Of a DNA stretch of 57,149 nt, positions 50,128 to 56,866 are shown piece by piece. Below the pieces are notes generated by a model. That model had not been told where the DNA came from. It searched no databases and was given only the letters and a program-made list of their open reading frames with translations. The translations under genes were made by a program, and so were the position numbers. Every line of letters begins with the position of its first letter. Positions within the stretch are counted from its first letter, which is position 1. This DNA is from Treponema sp. (GTDB taxonomy: Bacteria > Spirochaetota > Spirochaetia > Treponematales > Treponemataceae): contig JAEDED010000014.1 in NCBI GenBank assembly GCA_016293495.1, forward strand, positions 1 to 57,149, in the 5' to 3' direction.

Positions 50128-50601
50128 TTATTTAGAAACTGCTTCAACTGCAAAGGTATAATAAGAGGTTCCGATGCTCTTAAGGTCAAGTCTGTAATTG
50201 TAACCGTACTTTGCCTTGATAAAACATTCTGTTTTGCTGTAAGCAAGGTTTGTACTGTTTTTTGAGAAGTGAATCTGTTTACCAGTAGAAAGATCTTCAA
50301 TTGTAATTTCGTAGTAATTGTCGGCTGTAATTGCACCGTAAAGGTTAACAATTGCATTGTCATATTTACTTACAGTGATGGTTTGTGAGAGAACGCATTT
50401 AGATCTGTATCCACAGCTGTCAGTTTTGTAAAGACAAACTCTGAAGTCTGTGTTGCTGAGAGTTGAAGTATCGTCACGGATAACAAGCTTTTCACTGCTT
50501 GAATTAATCAAAATGTTAACGAAGCCTTCACAAGATGTGAACATTGCTGATAAACCAACACATGCGAATAAGATAGCAAAAAGTTTAAATGTTTTTTTCA
50601 T
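50128..50601 (-). CDS. Small hypothetical lipoprotein
   Basis: 157 residues from ATG 50601 (AAGGAG 8 bases before), not the longer reading from 50646. Signal ILFACVGLSAMFTSC with Cys near 24; the mature part has short beta-like segments (VIRDDTSTLSNTDF, YYEITIEDLSTGKQI) and no known family. Surface or periplasmic. Monocistronic by position. Confidence 0.7.
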   Translation of the reverse strand: MKKTFKLFAILFACVGLSAMFTSCEGFVNILINSSSEKLVIRDDTSTLSNTDFRVCLYKTDSCGYRSKCVLSQTITVSKYDNAIVNLYGAITADNYYEITIEDLSTGKQIHFSKNSTNLAYSKTECFIKAKYGYNYRLDLKSIGTSYYTFAVEAVSK

Positions 50602-50967
50602 AAATGTTTTTCTCCTTGTACTCTGGATTCTATACCTGTATAACAAATGAATCTTTTACACATTGCTAAGAAAAACCTAAGAGAGTTCTTAGAAACACCG
50701 TGTAATATTAGGACACCTGAGACTGGAGAAAATGTTACTTGGGGAATAATATAAAGAGGAAAAAAAGAATTAAGAAAATTGGACATGCGGGGCCGGAAGA
50801 AAAAATATTCCGGCCCGCAATATTTCTAACTTCTGAAGGCTAGATGAAGAGCAAAGAAGCAGAGCGTCTAGTAAAGGAATCCTGCAGAAAGTAAAGTATT
50901 TTGTCCGATTTATATTCTAAACCAGCGTTTAGTACTCTTCTACCACAAGTTTGTATAATGTGTGCAT
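50602..50967. other. Mostly non-coding spacer with a GC-rich hairpin
   Basis: A 35-codon + strand reading at 50647-50754 (MNLLHIAKKNLREFL...) has no ribosome site and no family match. GGGCCGGAA (50790-50798) pairs perfectly with TTCCGGCCC (50808-50816); it is the strongest stem here but has no T-run, so it is not a clear terminator. TATAAT at 50953-50958 may be a distal promoter for the TetR gene. Nothing else is supportable. Confidence 0.5.
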
Positions 50968-50999
50968 TAATTCACAAATGTGGTATAATGTGAATTATG
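50968..50999 (+). promoter_or_regulatory. Palindromic operator over a leaderless promoter of the TetR gene
   Basis: TAATTCACA (50968-50976) and TGTGAATTA (50989-50997) form a perfect 9-bp inverted repeat with a 12-base centre. The centre contains the extended -10 TGGTATAAT (50981-50989), and the right arm runs into ATG 50997. No ribosome site. This is the classic layout for autorepression by a TetR protein. Confidence 0.75.
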
Positions 51000-51557
51000 G
51001 ACAGAAGAGCAGAAAAAACAAAAAAAGCAATCAGAAAAGCGTTTATAGAAATCCTTGCAGAAAAGCGTATTCTTGAAATTACTGTTTCTGAACTTGCAAA
51101 AAAGGCTGATATTGACCGCAGAACTTTTTACCTTCACTATTCTGCAGTCATGAATATTTCTGACGAGATTCTTCACGAATCGATCGAAGAACTTGTAAAT
51201 CGAATCAGAAAATCAACATATCCGAGTCTTAAAGATTTTATTAATACAATGAATGATATTCTGATGAAGAATTATGATTTTTATCATTACTTATTTATAA
51301 ACCACAGCTTTTATTCCACAAGTGATCCTTTTCATAAAATTCTCAGAGAAATGTTTTATAATTTTTTCTTTGAACGTTCGAATATGGATGAAGAAACTTT
51401 CTGGGTTCATACAGATTTTGTTGTATCAGGAATTCTGGGAATGTATGTAGGCTGGTTTCAGAATCCCGGTAAAATGACAATTGAACAGTTTACAGATGCG
51501 GCTCAGGATTCAATCAGTAACTGTATGGGATTTTTACAGACAATCTGCAAACGGTAA
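50997..51557 (+). CDS. TetR/AcrR-family transcriptional regulator
   Basis: 186 residues. N-terminal HTH: RRAEKTKKAIRKAFIEILAEKRILEITVSELAKKADIDRRTFYLHYSA, the TetR signature. The C-terminal ligand part (FYHYLFINHSFYSTSDPFHKIL) fits the TetR_C_8 type, often of uncertain ligand. It starts within its own operator, so autoregulation is likely. It is convergent with tcdA with no gap; another target was not found, although the palindrome could be searched elsewhere. Confidence 0.9.
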   Translation: MDRRAEKTKKAIRKAFIEILAEKRILEITVSELAKKADIDRRTFYLHYSAVMNISDEILHESIEELVNRIRKSTYPSLKDFINTMNDILMKNYDFYHYLFINHSFYSTSDPFHKILREMFYNFFFERSNMDEETFWVHTDFVVSGILGMYVGWFQNPGKMTIEQFTDAAQDSISNCMGFLQTICKR

Positions 51558-52343
51558 TTATTCCCTGAACAGGTCAGTTACATGAAACTGTGTCAGGTCT
51601 TTGATTACTTCTGCTGCAATCATCATTCCTGCGGCAGACGGAACGAATGCGTTGCTGCCCGGAACCTGATTACGGACTGTACAGTTTTGCTGAGTGCCTG
51701 GCGGACATACACTGTTTACTTTACGGCTTACATCAAGATCTTCGTCGTGCGGCGGAATAACTTTTTCAGTTGAGAATACAACTTTTAATCTTTTGATTCT
51801 TCTTTTCTTAAGTTCGTTTCGCATTACACGGGCAAGCGGACAAACTGAAGTTCGTGTAATGTCGGCAACTTTTAACTGTGTCGGGTCAACTTTATTTCCT
51901 GCTCCCATGCAGCTGATTACAGGTTTCTTTAATGCTTTTGCGCGGGTGATGATTTCGAGCTTGCCTGTAACAGTGTCGATGCAGTCAACGATGTAATCGT
52001 ATTGAGAAAAATCAAACTGGTCTGCTGTGTCCGGCATGTAGAAGGTCTGATGTTTTGTTACTTTGCAGTCAGGATTAATATCGTGAATTCTTTCTTCGGC
52101 AACATCAACTTTGTTTTTTCCGATTGTGGAATGAAGGGCGTAAAGCTGACGGTTTAAATTTGTAAGACAGATTTTATCGTCATCAACAATATCAATTGCT
52201 CCGATTCCGGAACGAACAAGAGCTTCAACAACATAACTTCCAACTCCGCCGATACCGAAAACAATGACACGGGCATTGTAAAGTTTTTCCATATTGTCTT
52301 TTCCGAAGGTAAGTCTTGTTCTTGCAAACTGATATTCGTTCAT
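51558..52343 (-). CDS. tcdA: tRNA threonylcarbamoyladenosine dehydratase
   Basis: About 261 residues. E1-like ThiF/MoeB fold: VIVFGIGGVGSYVVEALVRSGIGAIDIVDDD, NRQLYALHSTIGKNKVDVAEERI, VDCIDTVTGKLEII. The C-terminal half has DITRTSVCPLARVMRNELKKR and SVCPPGTQQNCTVRNQVPGSNAFVPSAAG, the TcdA/CsdL pattern. It uses ATP to make the cyclic form of t6A37 in tRNA. ATG 52343 is used because AAAGGA precedes it; the 52361 TTG reading would overlap that site. Confidence 0.92.
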   Translation of the reverse strand: MNEYQFARTRLTFGKDNMEKLYNARVIVFGIGGVGSYVVEALVRSGIGAIDIVDDDKICLTNLNRQLYALHSTIGKNKVDVAEERIHDINPDCKVTKHQTFYMPDTADQFDFSQYDYIVDCIDTVTGKLEIITRAKALKKPVISCMGAGNKVDPTQLKVADITRTSVCPLARVMRNELKKRRIKRLKVVFSTEKVIPPHDEDLDVSRKVNSVCPPGTQQNCTVRNQVPGSNAFVPSAAGMMIAAEVIKDLTQFHVTDLFRE

Positions 52344-52467
52344 AAAAATTCCTTTTGACAATTAATCTATCAAATCAGTATGTAATTATAAAGGTATGAA
52401 TGTGAGTTTACAAGTACAGGGAATGTTTTAAAAACGGCAGTGTTAAAGCTGTCGGGGAAAAAACACA

Positions 52468-53451
52468 CTAAAACAGATCAAGTGAGCTGTCCAGATAAAT
52501 CATTTCGCGCACGTTAATCTGGTATTCTGGTTTTGTCATATAGTATAGAAGGAACTCGAGAATCATCGCACTTCCAAGACTGCGGCCTTCGATTTTGAAA
52601 TTAGAAAATCCCATCGGTAAATAAACCTTTTGAATATCGTCGATAGAAATGAAGGAAGGATTTTTCATTGCTTTTGAAAATACATAACCGTCTTGAGAAT
52701 CCGGAGCCGAGCACTGATGGTCAGGACAATTCTGTCCCAGACTTTTACGGCTTACGTTTTCGTAGCAGAGCTTTCTGTCCTGGCATTTGATCCAGCAACA
52801 TTCGTTACAGAGAAATTCTGTTTTGTCTTTCTGCTGGTCTGAAAGTGATTTTAGGTTTTCAAAATCTTTGTTGAGTCTGAAGTCTGGGACAATGTATTCA
52901 AATTCGTCGCGGTTAAGTTCGGTTTTGAAGTCGTTGAAGTCGGTTAGAACTTTTGTAGTTGAAGAAACAAAGTAAAGGTTCGGGAATTTGGTGCGAAGGT
53001 AATTGAGAAGAAGGTCGGAGTGAAGTATTACGCCGTTACGGAAAGTGGCGGTATTTGCAGACGTGTCGGGAGTACCGCAGCTGTTTGTATTACCAGCAGT
53101 GTCCGGTTTACTATCAGTGGCGGCAGTACTCGCAAACTGCCGGCAAAGTTCATTGCATTTTTTATCAGACAGATGCTCGTTTTTGAGCAGTGAATTGCTG
53201 AACGTAAGACGTGAAGAAATTTGAAATTCCTTCATCAGAGAAAGAACAGCGTTTACATCAGCATCACCAAAACCAACACGGCCTCCGCCCCACAGACAGT
53301 CTGCGGGAGAACCATAAATCGACGCGATGTCACACCAGGGGTAAAAATATTCCCGATGATTTTTGTATATCGGAAGGAACGATTTGTAGAGTTCGTTAAA
53401 TTCGAAGAGACCAGGAAGATGATAATGTGCGGTTTTTGTTTGTTCGTTCAT
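52468..53451 (-). CDS. Conserved hypothetical protein with a Cys cluster and a palindromic in-frame insertion
   Basis: 327 residues, no signal or membrane segment. The start HYHLPGLFEFNELYKSF and WGGGRVGFGDADV, then ISSRLTFSNSLL and LYFVSSTTKVLTDF suggest a TIM-barrel-like protein of the U32-like kind, but I cannot name the family. CNECCWIKCQDRKLC near residues 215-230 is a cluster of five Cys and may bind metal or FeS. Between RQF and NGVILHSDLL there are about 30 residues of Ala/Thr/Ser/Asn-rich, low-complexity sequence (53040-53135) that looks inserted and is bounded by an inverted repeat. Confidence 0.7.
   Translation of the reverse strand: MNEQTKTAHYHLPGLFEFNELYKSFLPIYKNHREYFYPWCDIASIYGSPADCLWGGGRVGFGDADVNAVLSLMKEFQISSRLTFSNSLLKNEHLSDKKCNELCRQFASTAATDSKPDTAGNTNSCGTPDTSANTATFRNGVILHSDLLLNYLRTKFPNLYFVSSTTKVLTDFNDFKTELNRDEFEYIVPDFRLNKDFENLKSLSDQQKDKTEFLCNECCWIKCQDRKLCYENVSRKSLGQNCPDHQCSAPDSQDGYVFSKAMKNPSFISIDDIQKVYLPMGFSNFKIEGRSLGSAMILEFLLYYMTKPEYQINVREMIYLDSSLDLF
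53071..53130 (-). repeat. Palindromic coding insertion in the Cys-cluster protein
   Basis: AGTACCGCAGC (53071-53081) and GCGGCAGTACT (53120-53130) are inverted relative to each other (9 of 11 pairs). They lie in the low-complexity stretch of the 52468-53451 gene and preserve the frame. It resembles in principle the coding insertions in hsdR, but the sequences differ. Confidence 0.45.
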
Positions 53452-53666
53452 TTTGTATGGTTAATATAACATATTTGTGGCGGGTTGTAATGGTGGTTTG
53501 ACGGTTTAATGTTGTGTAATTTGAAGGACGAAGGAAAAAACTAGATTTTTAGAAAATTTTATTTTAAAGTTTAAATGACGGGATTTATCCATATTAATTG
53601 CTTCACTTTGTCCCAAAACAAAAAATCAAAAATCATATTCATTTCAATGACGAAAAACTTTTTTCA

Positions 53667-53684
53667 TGTTATATTATAAATATG
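53667..53684 (+). promoter_or_regulatory. Leaderless-type promoter of the AAA-ATPase gene
   Basis: TGTTATATT (extended -10, 53667-53675) and then 6 bases to ATG 53682. No ribosome site. ATGACG at 53647-53652 is a possible -35 at 17 bases. Confidence 0.55.
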
Positions 53685-55241
53685 AACAAACCGCGATACC
53701 TGCCGATTGGCATTCAGACATTTGAAGAACTCCGCACAAAGGACTATATTTATGTTGATAAAACTTCTTTTATAAACAGCCTTGTACGTAATGGGAAACC
53801 TTATTTTTTGAGTCGTCCGCGTCGTTTCGGAAAGTCGCTTTTTCTTTCGACTTTGCGAAGTTATTTTGAAGGACGCAAAGATTTGTTTGAAGGTCTTGCC
53901 ATTTCCAAAACAGAAACTGAATGGAAAAAATATCCTGTTTTTTATTTTGATTTTAATGTTGGCGATTTTACAACGGAAGAGAATTTCAGAAATTCTCTTT
54001 CAAAAAAACTTAGCGGCTATGAAGAAATTTACGGTTTTCATGGCGGAGAAAATTTTGCAGATAGATTCAGTGATTTGCTAAAAGCTGCCCACGAGCAGAC
54101 AGGACTTCAGGCAGTTGTTTTAGTTGATGAATACGACAAGCCTCTTTTAAACGCAATCGATGACCCGGCTCTTGTTGATACTTTCAGGAAAATCTTAAAA
54201 TCCTTTTACGGTGTTCTCAAAGGCGAAGATGCACATCTTCAGTTCATCTTCATTACAGGTGTTACGCGCTTTGACAAGGTGAGTATTTTTTCTGACTTGA
54301 ACAATCTCCGTGATATTTCGCTTTCAGAAACGTATTCTGCAATCTGCGGAATCTCGCAGGAAGAACTGGAAGAAAACTTTGTTCCAGAAATTGAAAACAT
54401 GGCAGAAAAAAACGGCTACACAAAAGAAGAATGTATTGCAGAGCTCAAAAAAAACTACGACGGCTATCATTTTTCGCAGGATGTTCAAACCGACATTTAC
54501 AATCCTTTCAGCCTGTTAAATGCGTTCTCAGATTTGAACTTCGGCAGTTACTGGTTTGCAACAGGCACGCCGACTTTCCTCACCAAAATGATGCTGGACT
54601 CTGATTTTGACTACAAATCTCTGGAAGAAGGTGTTGAAGTAAGTCTTCGCACTTTGGAAAATTACCGCCTTACTTCCAGCGAGCCGCTTCCGATGCTTTA
54701 TCAGACAGGCTATGTGACAATAAAATCCTACGACAAGGAATTCCGAAGTTTCTTTTTGGGTGTTCCAAACGAAGAAGTAAAATTCGGTCTTTACGAGCGT
54801 CTTCTTCCATTATATGCAGGTTATACTCACAATTCCGACAATATCCAGGTGCTGAATTTTATCCGAGAACTCCGCGCCGGCAAAGTGAACGAGTTTATGG
54901 AAAGAATCAATAACATTTTTGCCGCCGCTCCAAAACAGACAAACCAAAAACAGTACGAGCTTAACTGTCAGGCGTTTATCTGGCTTATTTTTAAGCTGAT
55001 GGGCGAATTTGTTTTGTGCGAAGTGCAGAACGGCAAGGGCAGAAGCGATGCTGTTGTCTGGCAAAAAGATGCAATCTACATCTTCGAGTTTAAGATGGAC
55101 GGCACTGCAAAAGAAGCACTGGAACAGATTAACAGCAAAGACTACCCGATTGCCTATAAAAACGACGGCAGAAAAATCGTGAAAGTTGGCGTAAACTATT
55201 CCAGTGCAGAAAAACAGCTTACTGAATGGGTGATTGAATAA
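53682..55241 (+). CDS. AAA-ATPase-like / PD-(D/E)XK nuclease family protein
   Basis: 519 residues. The N-terminal AAA-ATPase_like domain opens with LPIGIQTFEELRTKDYIYVDKT and has P-loop-like RPRRFGKSLFLSTLRSYFEG near residue 45 and Walker-B-like VVLVDEYDKPL near 150. The C-terminal part has DAVVWQKDAIYIFEFKMDG near 460-480, a PD-(D/E)XK nuclease core (D...EFK). This DUF1703/AAA-ATPase pair is abundant in anaerobic gut bacteria and treponemes, often in many copies; its role (mobile-element or defence-related) is not established. ATG 53682 is chosen over the upstream reading at 53598. Confidence 0.88.
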   Translation: MNKPRYLPIGIQTFEELRTKDYIYVDKTSFINSLVRNGKPYFLSRPRRFGKSLFLSTLRSYFEGRKDLFEGLAISKTETEWKKYPVFYFDFNVGDFTTEENFRNSLSKKLSGYEEIYGFHGGENFADRFSDLLKAAHEQTGLQAVVLVDEYDKPLLNAIDDPALVDTFRKILKSFYGVLKGEDAHLQFIFITGVTRFDKVSIFSDLNNLRDISLSETYSAICGISQEELEENFVPEIENMAEKNGYTKEECIAELKKNYDGYHFSQDVQTDIYNPFSLLNAFSDLNFGSYWFATGTPTFLTKMMLDSDFDYKSLEEGVEVSLRTLENYRLTSSEPLPMLYQTGYVTIKSYDKEFRSFFLGVPNEEVKFGLYERLLPLYAGYTHNSDNIQVLNFIRELRAGKVNEFMERINNIFAAAPKQTNQKQYELNCQAFIWLIFKLMGEFVLCEVQNGKGRSDAVVWQKDAIYIFEFKMDGTAKEALEQINSKDYPIAYKNDGRKIVKVGVNYSSAEKQLTEWVIE

Positions 55242-55262
55242 TATTTTTTATTGTATAAAAAT

Positions 55263-55291
55263 TTGACGAAAAGTTTTATAAGTGTTATTAT
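55263..55291 (+). promoter_or_regulatory. Promoter of the candidate antitoxin RNA
   Basis: TTGACG (55263-55268), 17 bases and TATTAT (55286-55291). Near-consensus. Predicts a start near 55298. Confidence 0.75.
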
Positions 55292-55297
55292 ATTTAA

Positions 55298-55395
55298 CAG
55301 AGTAAAGGAAGTGCCCGAACATCGGGTTATCTCCACGTTTAGCGAATAGCCGCCACTAGTAGGTCAAACTTGGGCGGCTATATTTTTACTCTTTT
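55298..55395 (+). ncRNA. Candidate antisense antitoxin RNA (about 95 nt)
   Basis: The transcript would run from ~55298 to a terminator formed by TAGCCGCC (55347-55354) and GGCGGCTA (55373-55380), then a T-rich end. A 5' hairpin CCCGA-ACA-TCGGG lies at 55314-55326. It runs convergently into the 3' end of the 32-residue hydrophobic gene on the other strand (55386-55484), so the two RNAs overlap tail-to-tail. This layout matches convergent type I antitoxins (such as par/Fst-like systems). Function is inferred. Confidence 0.65.
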
Positions 55396-55484
55396 TTATC
55401 TTTAAGATAAGAGAGCACTGCTACAACTGTAGTAATTATTGTGGCAACACAAGTTACCAGTGCAATAACACATTCACAAGTCAT
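55386..55484 (-). CDS. Candidate type I toxin, 32-residue membrane peptide
   Basis: 32 residues from ATG 55484 to TAA 55386, with GGGAGG before the start. It begins MTCECVIALVTCV, has one hydrophobic segment through about residue 27 (ATIITTVVAVLSYL) and a charged KDKKE tail, the general design of type I membrane toxins. Unusually Cys-rich at the N-terminus. The 3' untranslated region overlaps the convergent RNA at 55298. Too short for most gene callers. Confidence 0.6.
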   Translation of the reverse strand: MTCECVIALVTCVATIITTVVAVLSYLKDKKE

Positions 55485-55547
55485 ACGCAAAGCCTCCCTT
55501 TTTCAAATTCTGGAAAAAGCGACAAAAATTGCGTTTCCCCAAAAACT

Positions 55548-55811
55548 TGAAGTGCACCCCAATTATTGGACACTTTAACTAAGCTGATTAGTGACTAGTC
55601 ATGCATCAGTTTCTGAATTACTGTGTGGCTTGTTGACTTCCCTCTGTTTCTGAAACAGAGCTTTTGTACCACCGGTAATATACTTAAATTGCGTGTTGGT
55701 TTTGTAAAACTTCCTGTCAATTTATATTGTGCAACCTTCTGAGTATTTAGACATAAAAAATGCACCTCCTAAAATTGAACTTTATTTGTCCAACTTTAGG
55801 GGTGCACTTCA
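55548..55811 (-). mobile_element. Internally deleted IS3-family (IS150-like) remnant
   Basis: The ends are inverted copies of TGAAGTGCACCCC (55548-55560 and 55799-55811 in reverse), each followed by a TTGGACA block (plus strand 55566-55572, and its complement near the other end). On the minus strand, AGGAGG (55770-55765) precedes ATG 55754, reading MSKYSEGCTI and then a stop, the beginning of an IS3-type orfA. About 264 bases survive of a normally ~1.3-kb element. Inside is CTCTGTTT-CTG-AAACAGAG, a perfect palindrome. Flanking 3-base sequences are ACT and TAT, so a clear target duplication is not visible. Confidence 0.75.
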
Positions 55812-55849
55812 TATTACTGAAAGCCTTTTTTAATTTTTTTTACAGCTTA

Positions 55850-56581
55850 TTACCAGTTAAAAGTAATTCCAACATAAACTTCATTGTTGACATAGTCCGC
55901 AACATCAAAAGAAGTTACTGTTGTTTCACCATTGCAAAATGTAGTACATTCATTTCCAGGAATATAAGCAAAACGATAACCGATAACAGGACTTACAGGA
56001 CTATTGGGAACAAATTTTGCTTGAACTTCTGCACCAAATCCCACTCCTCCTAAAAGGTTCAGGTTAGATGATGTTGTTGTTCCGTAGCCATCAGACGTTG
56101 TCACATTATAAGAGAATACTGAAAAACCATAAGCCAAACCTAAGCCAATGTCAAATTTTACGACATTTCCAAGTTTAATTCCGACAGCAGGTCCGATGAT
56201 ACCGTTAAAATGAGCAGCAAAACCGAGTTTTTCTGATGGAACATCGAATGAACTCACTTCAGTTCCATTAGCAGTAGTTGAAGTTCTCATCTTTGTTGTA
56301 CCGCCAACTCCGCCGTTAAAGCCTACTACAAAACCAAGTCCGAATACATCATTAAAATTAAAAAGATGCCATGTTGCAATGTCAAAATCAAATGTTGCAG
56401 AAGCTCCTTCAGCAGTGCTTTTTGCAACATACCCAGGATACGGCTCTACTGACTTTTCTAATTTTGCAGAATCAAATCCAACTCCAAGGTGCAACTGAAT
56501 ATCTCCGTCATAAGCACCTCTTGCAAATGCTGCTCCTGCCATTAAAATCAGGGAAACCACAGCTCCAATAACTTTTTTCAT
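55850..56581 (-). CDS. Outer-membrane beta-barrel protein, poly-G-regulated
   Basis: 243 residues from ATG 56581 (AAGGAGG before). Signal peptide MKKVIGAVVSLILMAGAAFA with signal-peptidase-I site after AFA and no lipobox Cys. The mature part alternates amphipathic strands with Gly/aromatic residues (FGLGFVVGFNGGVGG, AVGIKLGNVVKFDIGLGLAYGF) and ends ...NNEVYVGITFNW, a terminal aromatic typical of outer-membrane proteins. Likely ~8-12 strands, porin or OmpW-like in size. Two Cys near the C-terminus (ECTTFC). Its promoter contains a 14-G tract, so expression may switch on and off. Confidence 0.8.
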   Translation of the reverse strand: MKKVIGAVVSLILMAGAAFARGAYDGDIQLHLGVGFDSAKLEKSVEPYPGYVAKSTAEGASATFDFDIATWHLFNFNDVFGLGFVVGFNGGVGGTTKMRTSTTANGTEVSSFDVPSEKLGFAAHFNGIIGPAVGIKLGNVVKFDIGLGLAYGFSVFSYNVTTSDGYGTTTSSNLNLLGGVGFGAEVQAKFVPNSPVSPVIGYRFAYIPGNECTTFCNGETTVTSFDVADYVNNEVYVGITFNW

Positions 56582-56622
56582 AAAAACCTCCTTCAAATTG
56601 TTTTGTAAAAAAAAGTAGTACT

Positions 56623-56658
56623 ATTGTACCCCCCCCCCCCCCTCCCGAAAAAAGTCAA
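56623..56658 (-). promoter_or_regulatory. Phase-variable promoter with a poly-G spacer
   Basis: On the minus strand: TTGACT (56658-56653) as -35, then TTTTTCGGGA, 14 G (56642-56629), and TACAAT (56628-56623) as -10. The 24-base spacer is far from the optimal ~17. Losing about 7 G would restore 17. Tract-length variation would therefore tune this promoter. Confidence 0.8.
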
Positions 56659-56866
56659 GATGTTTTTGAGCTTGTGTAACTTTATATTTTTTGATATGAG
56701 ACAAGGTAAGTCTTTGAAGAACCAATTTTCTAAAAATTATAGAGTCATCATAGAGATTATAAACAACAGGGATTTTGCGGCAAGGATAGTAGCCCCTGCG
56801 TAGCAGTCCACTGGACTTAAGCGAAGCGAGGGATTTCCGATGAAAAAATTGCGTGTGAAGAATCCC
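56659..56866. other. Spacer with a long hairpin overlapping the GNAT stop
   Basis: GCGAAGCGAGGGATT (56821-56835) is the inverted partner of AATCCCTCACTTCGGC (56861-56876), with about 25 bases between. It is preceded by a GC-rich stretch (GTAGCCCCTGCGTAGCAGTC near 56788). The pattern looks like a REP-type intergenic repeat; it could also act as the GNAT gene's 3' hairpin. Confidence 0.45.

Noticed and set aside
50121..50363. Long overlapping minus-strand ORF in another frame within the small lipoprotein gene
   Set aside because: It lies in a shadow frame of the 50128-50601 lipoprotein, which has a signal peptide and a ribosome site.
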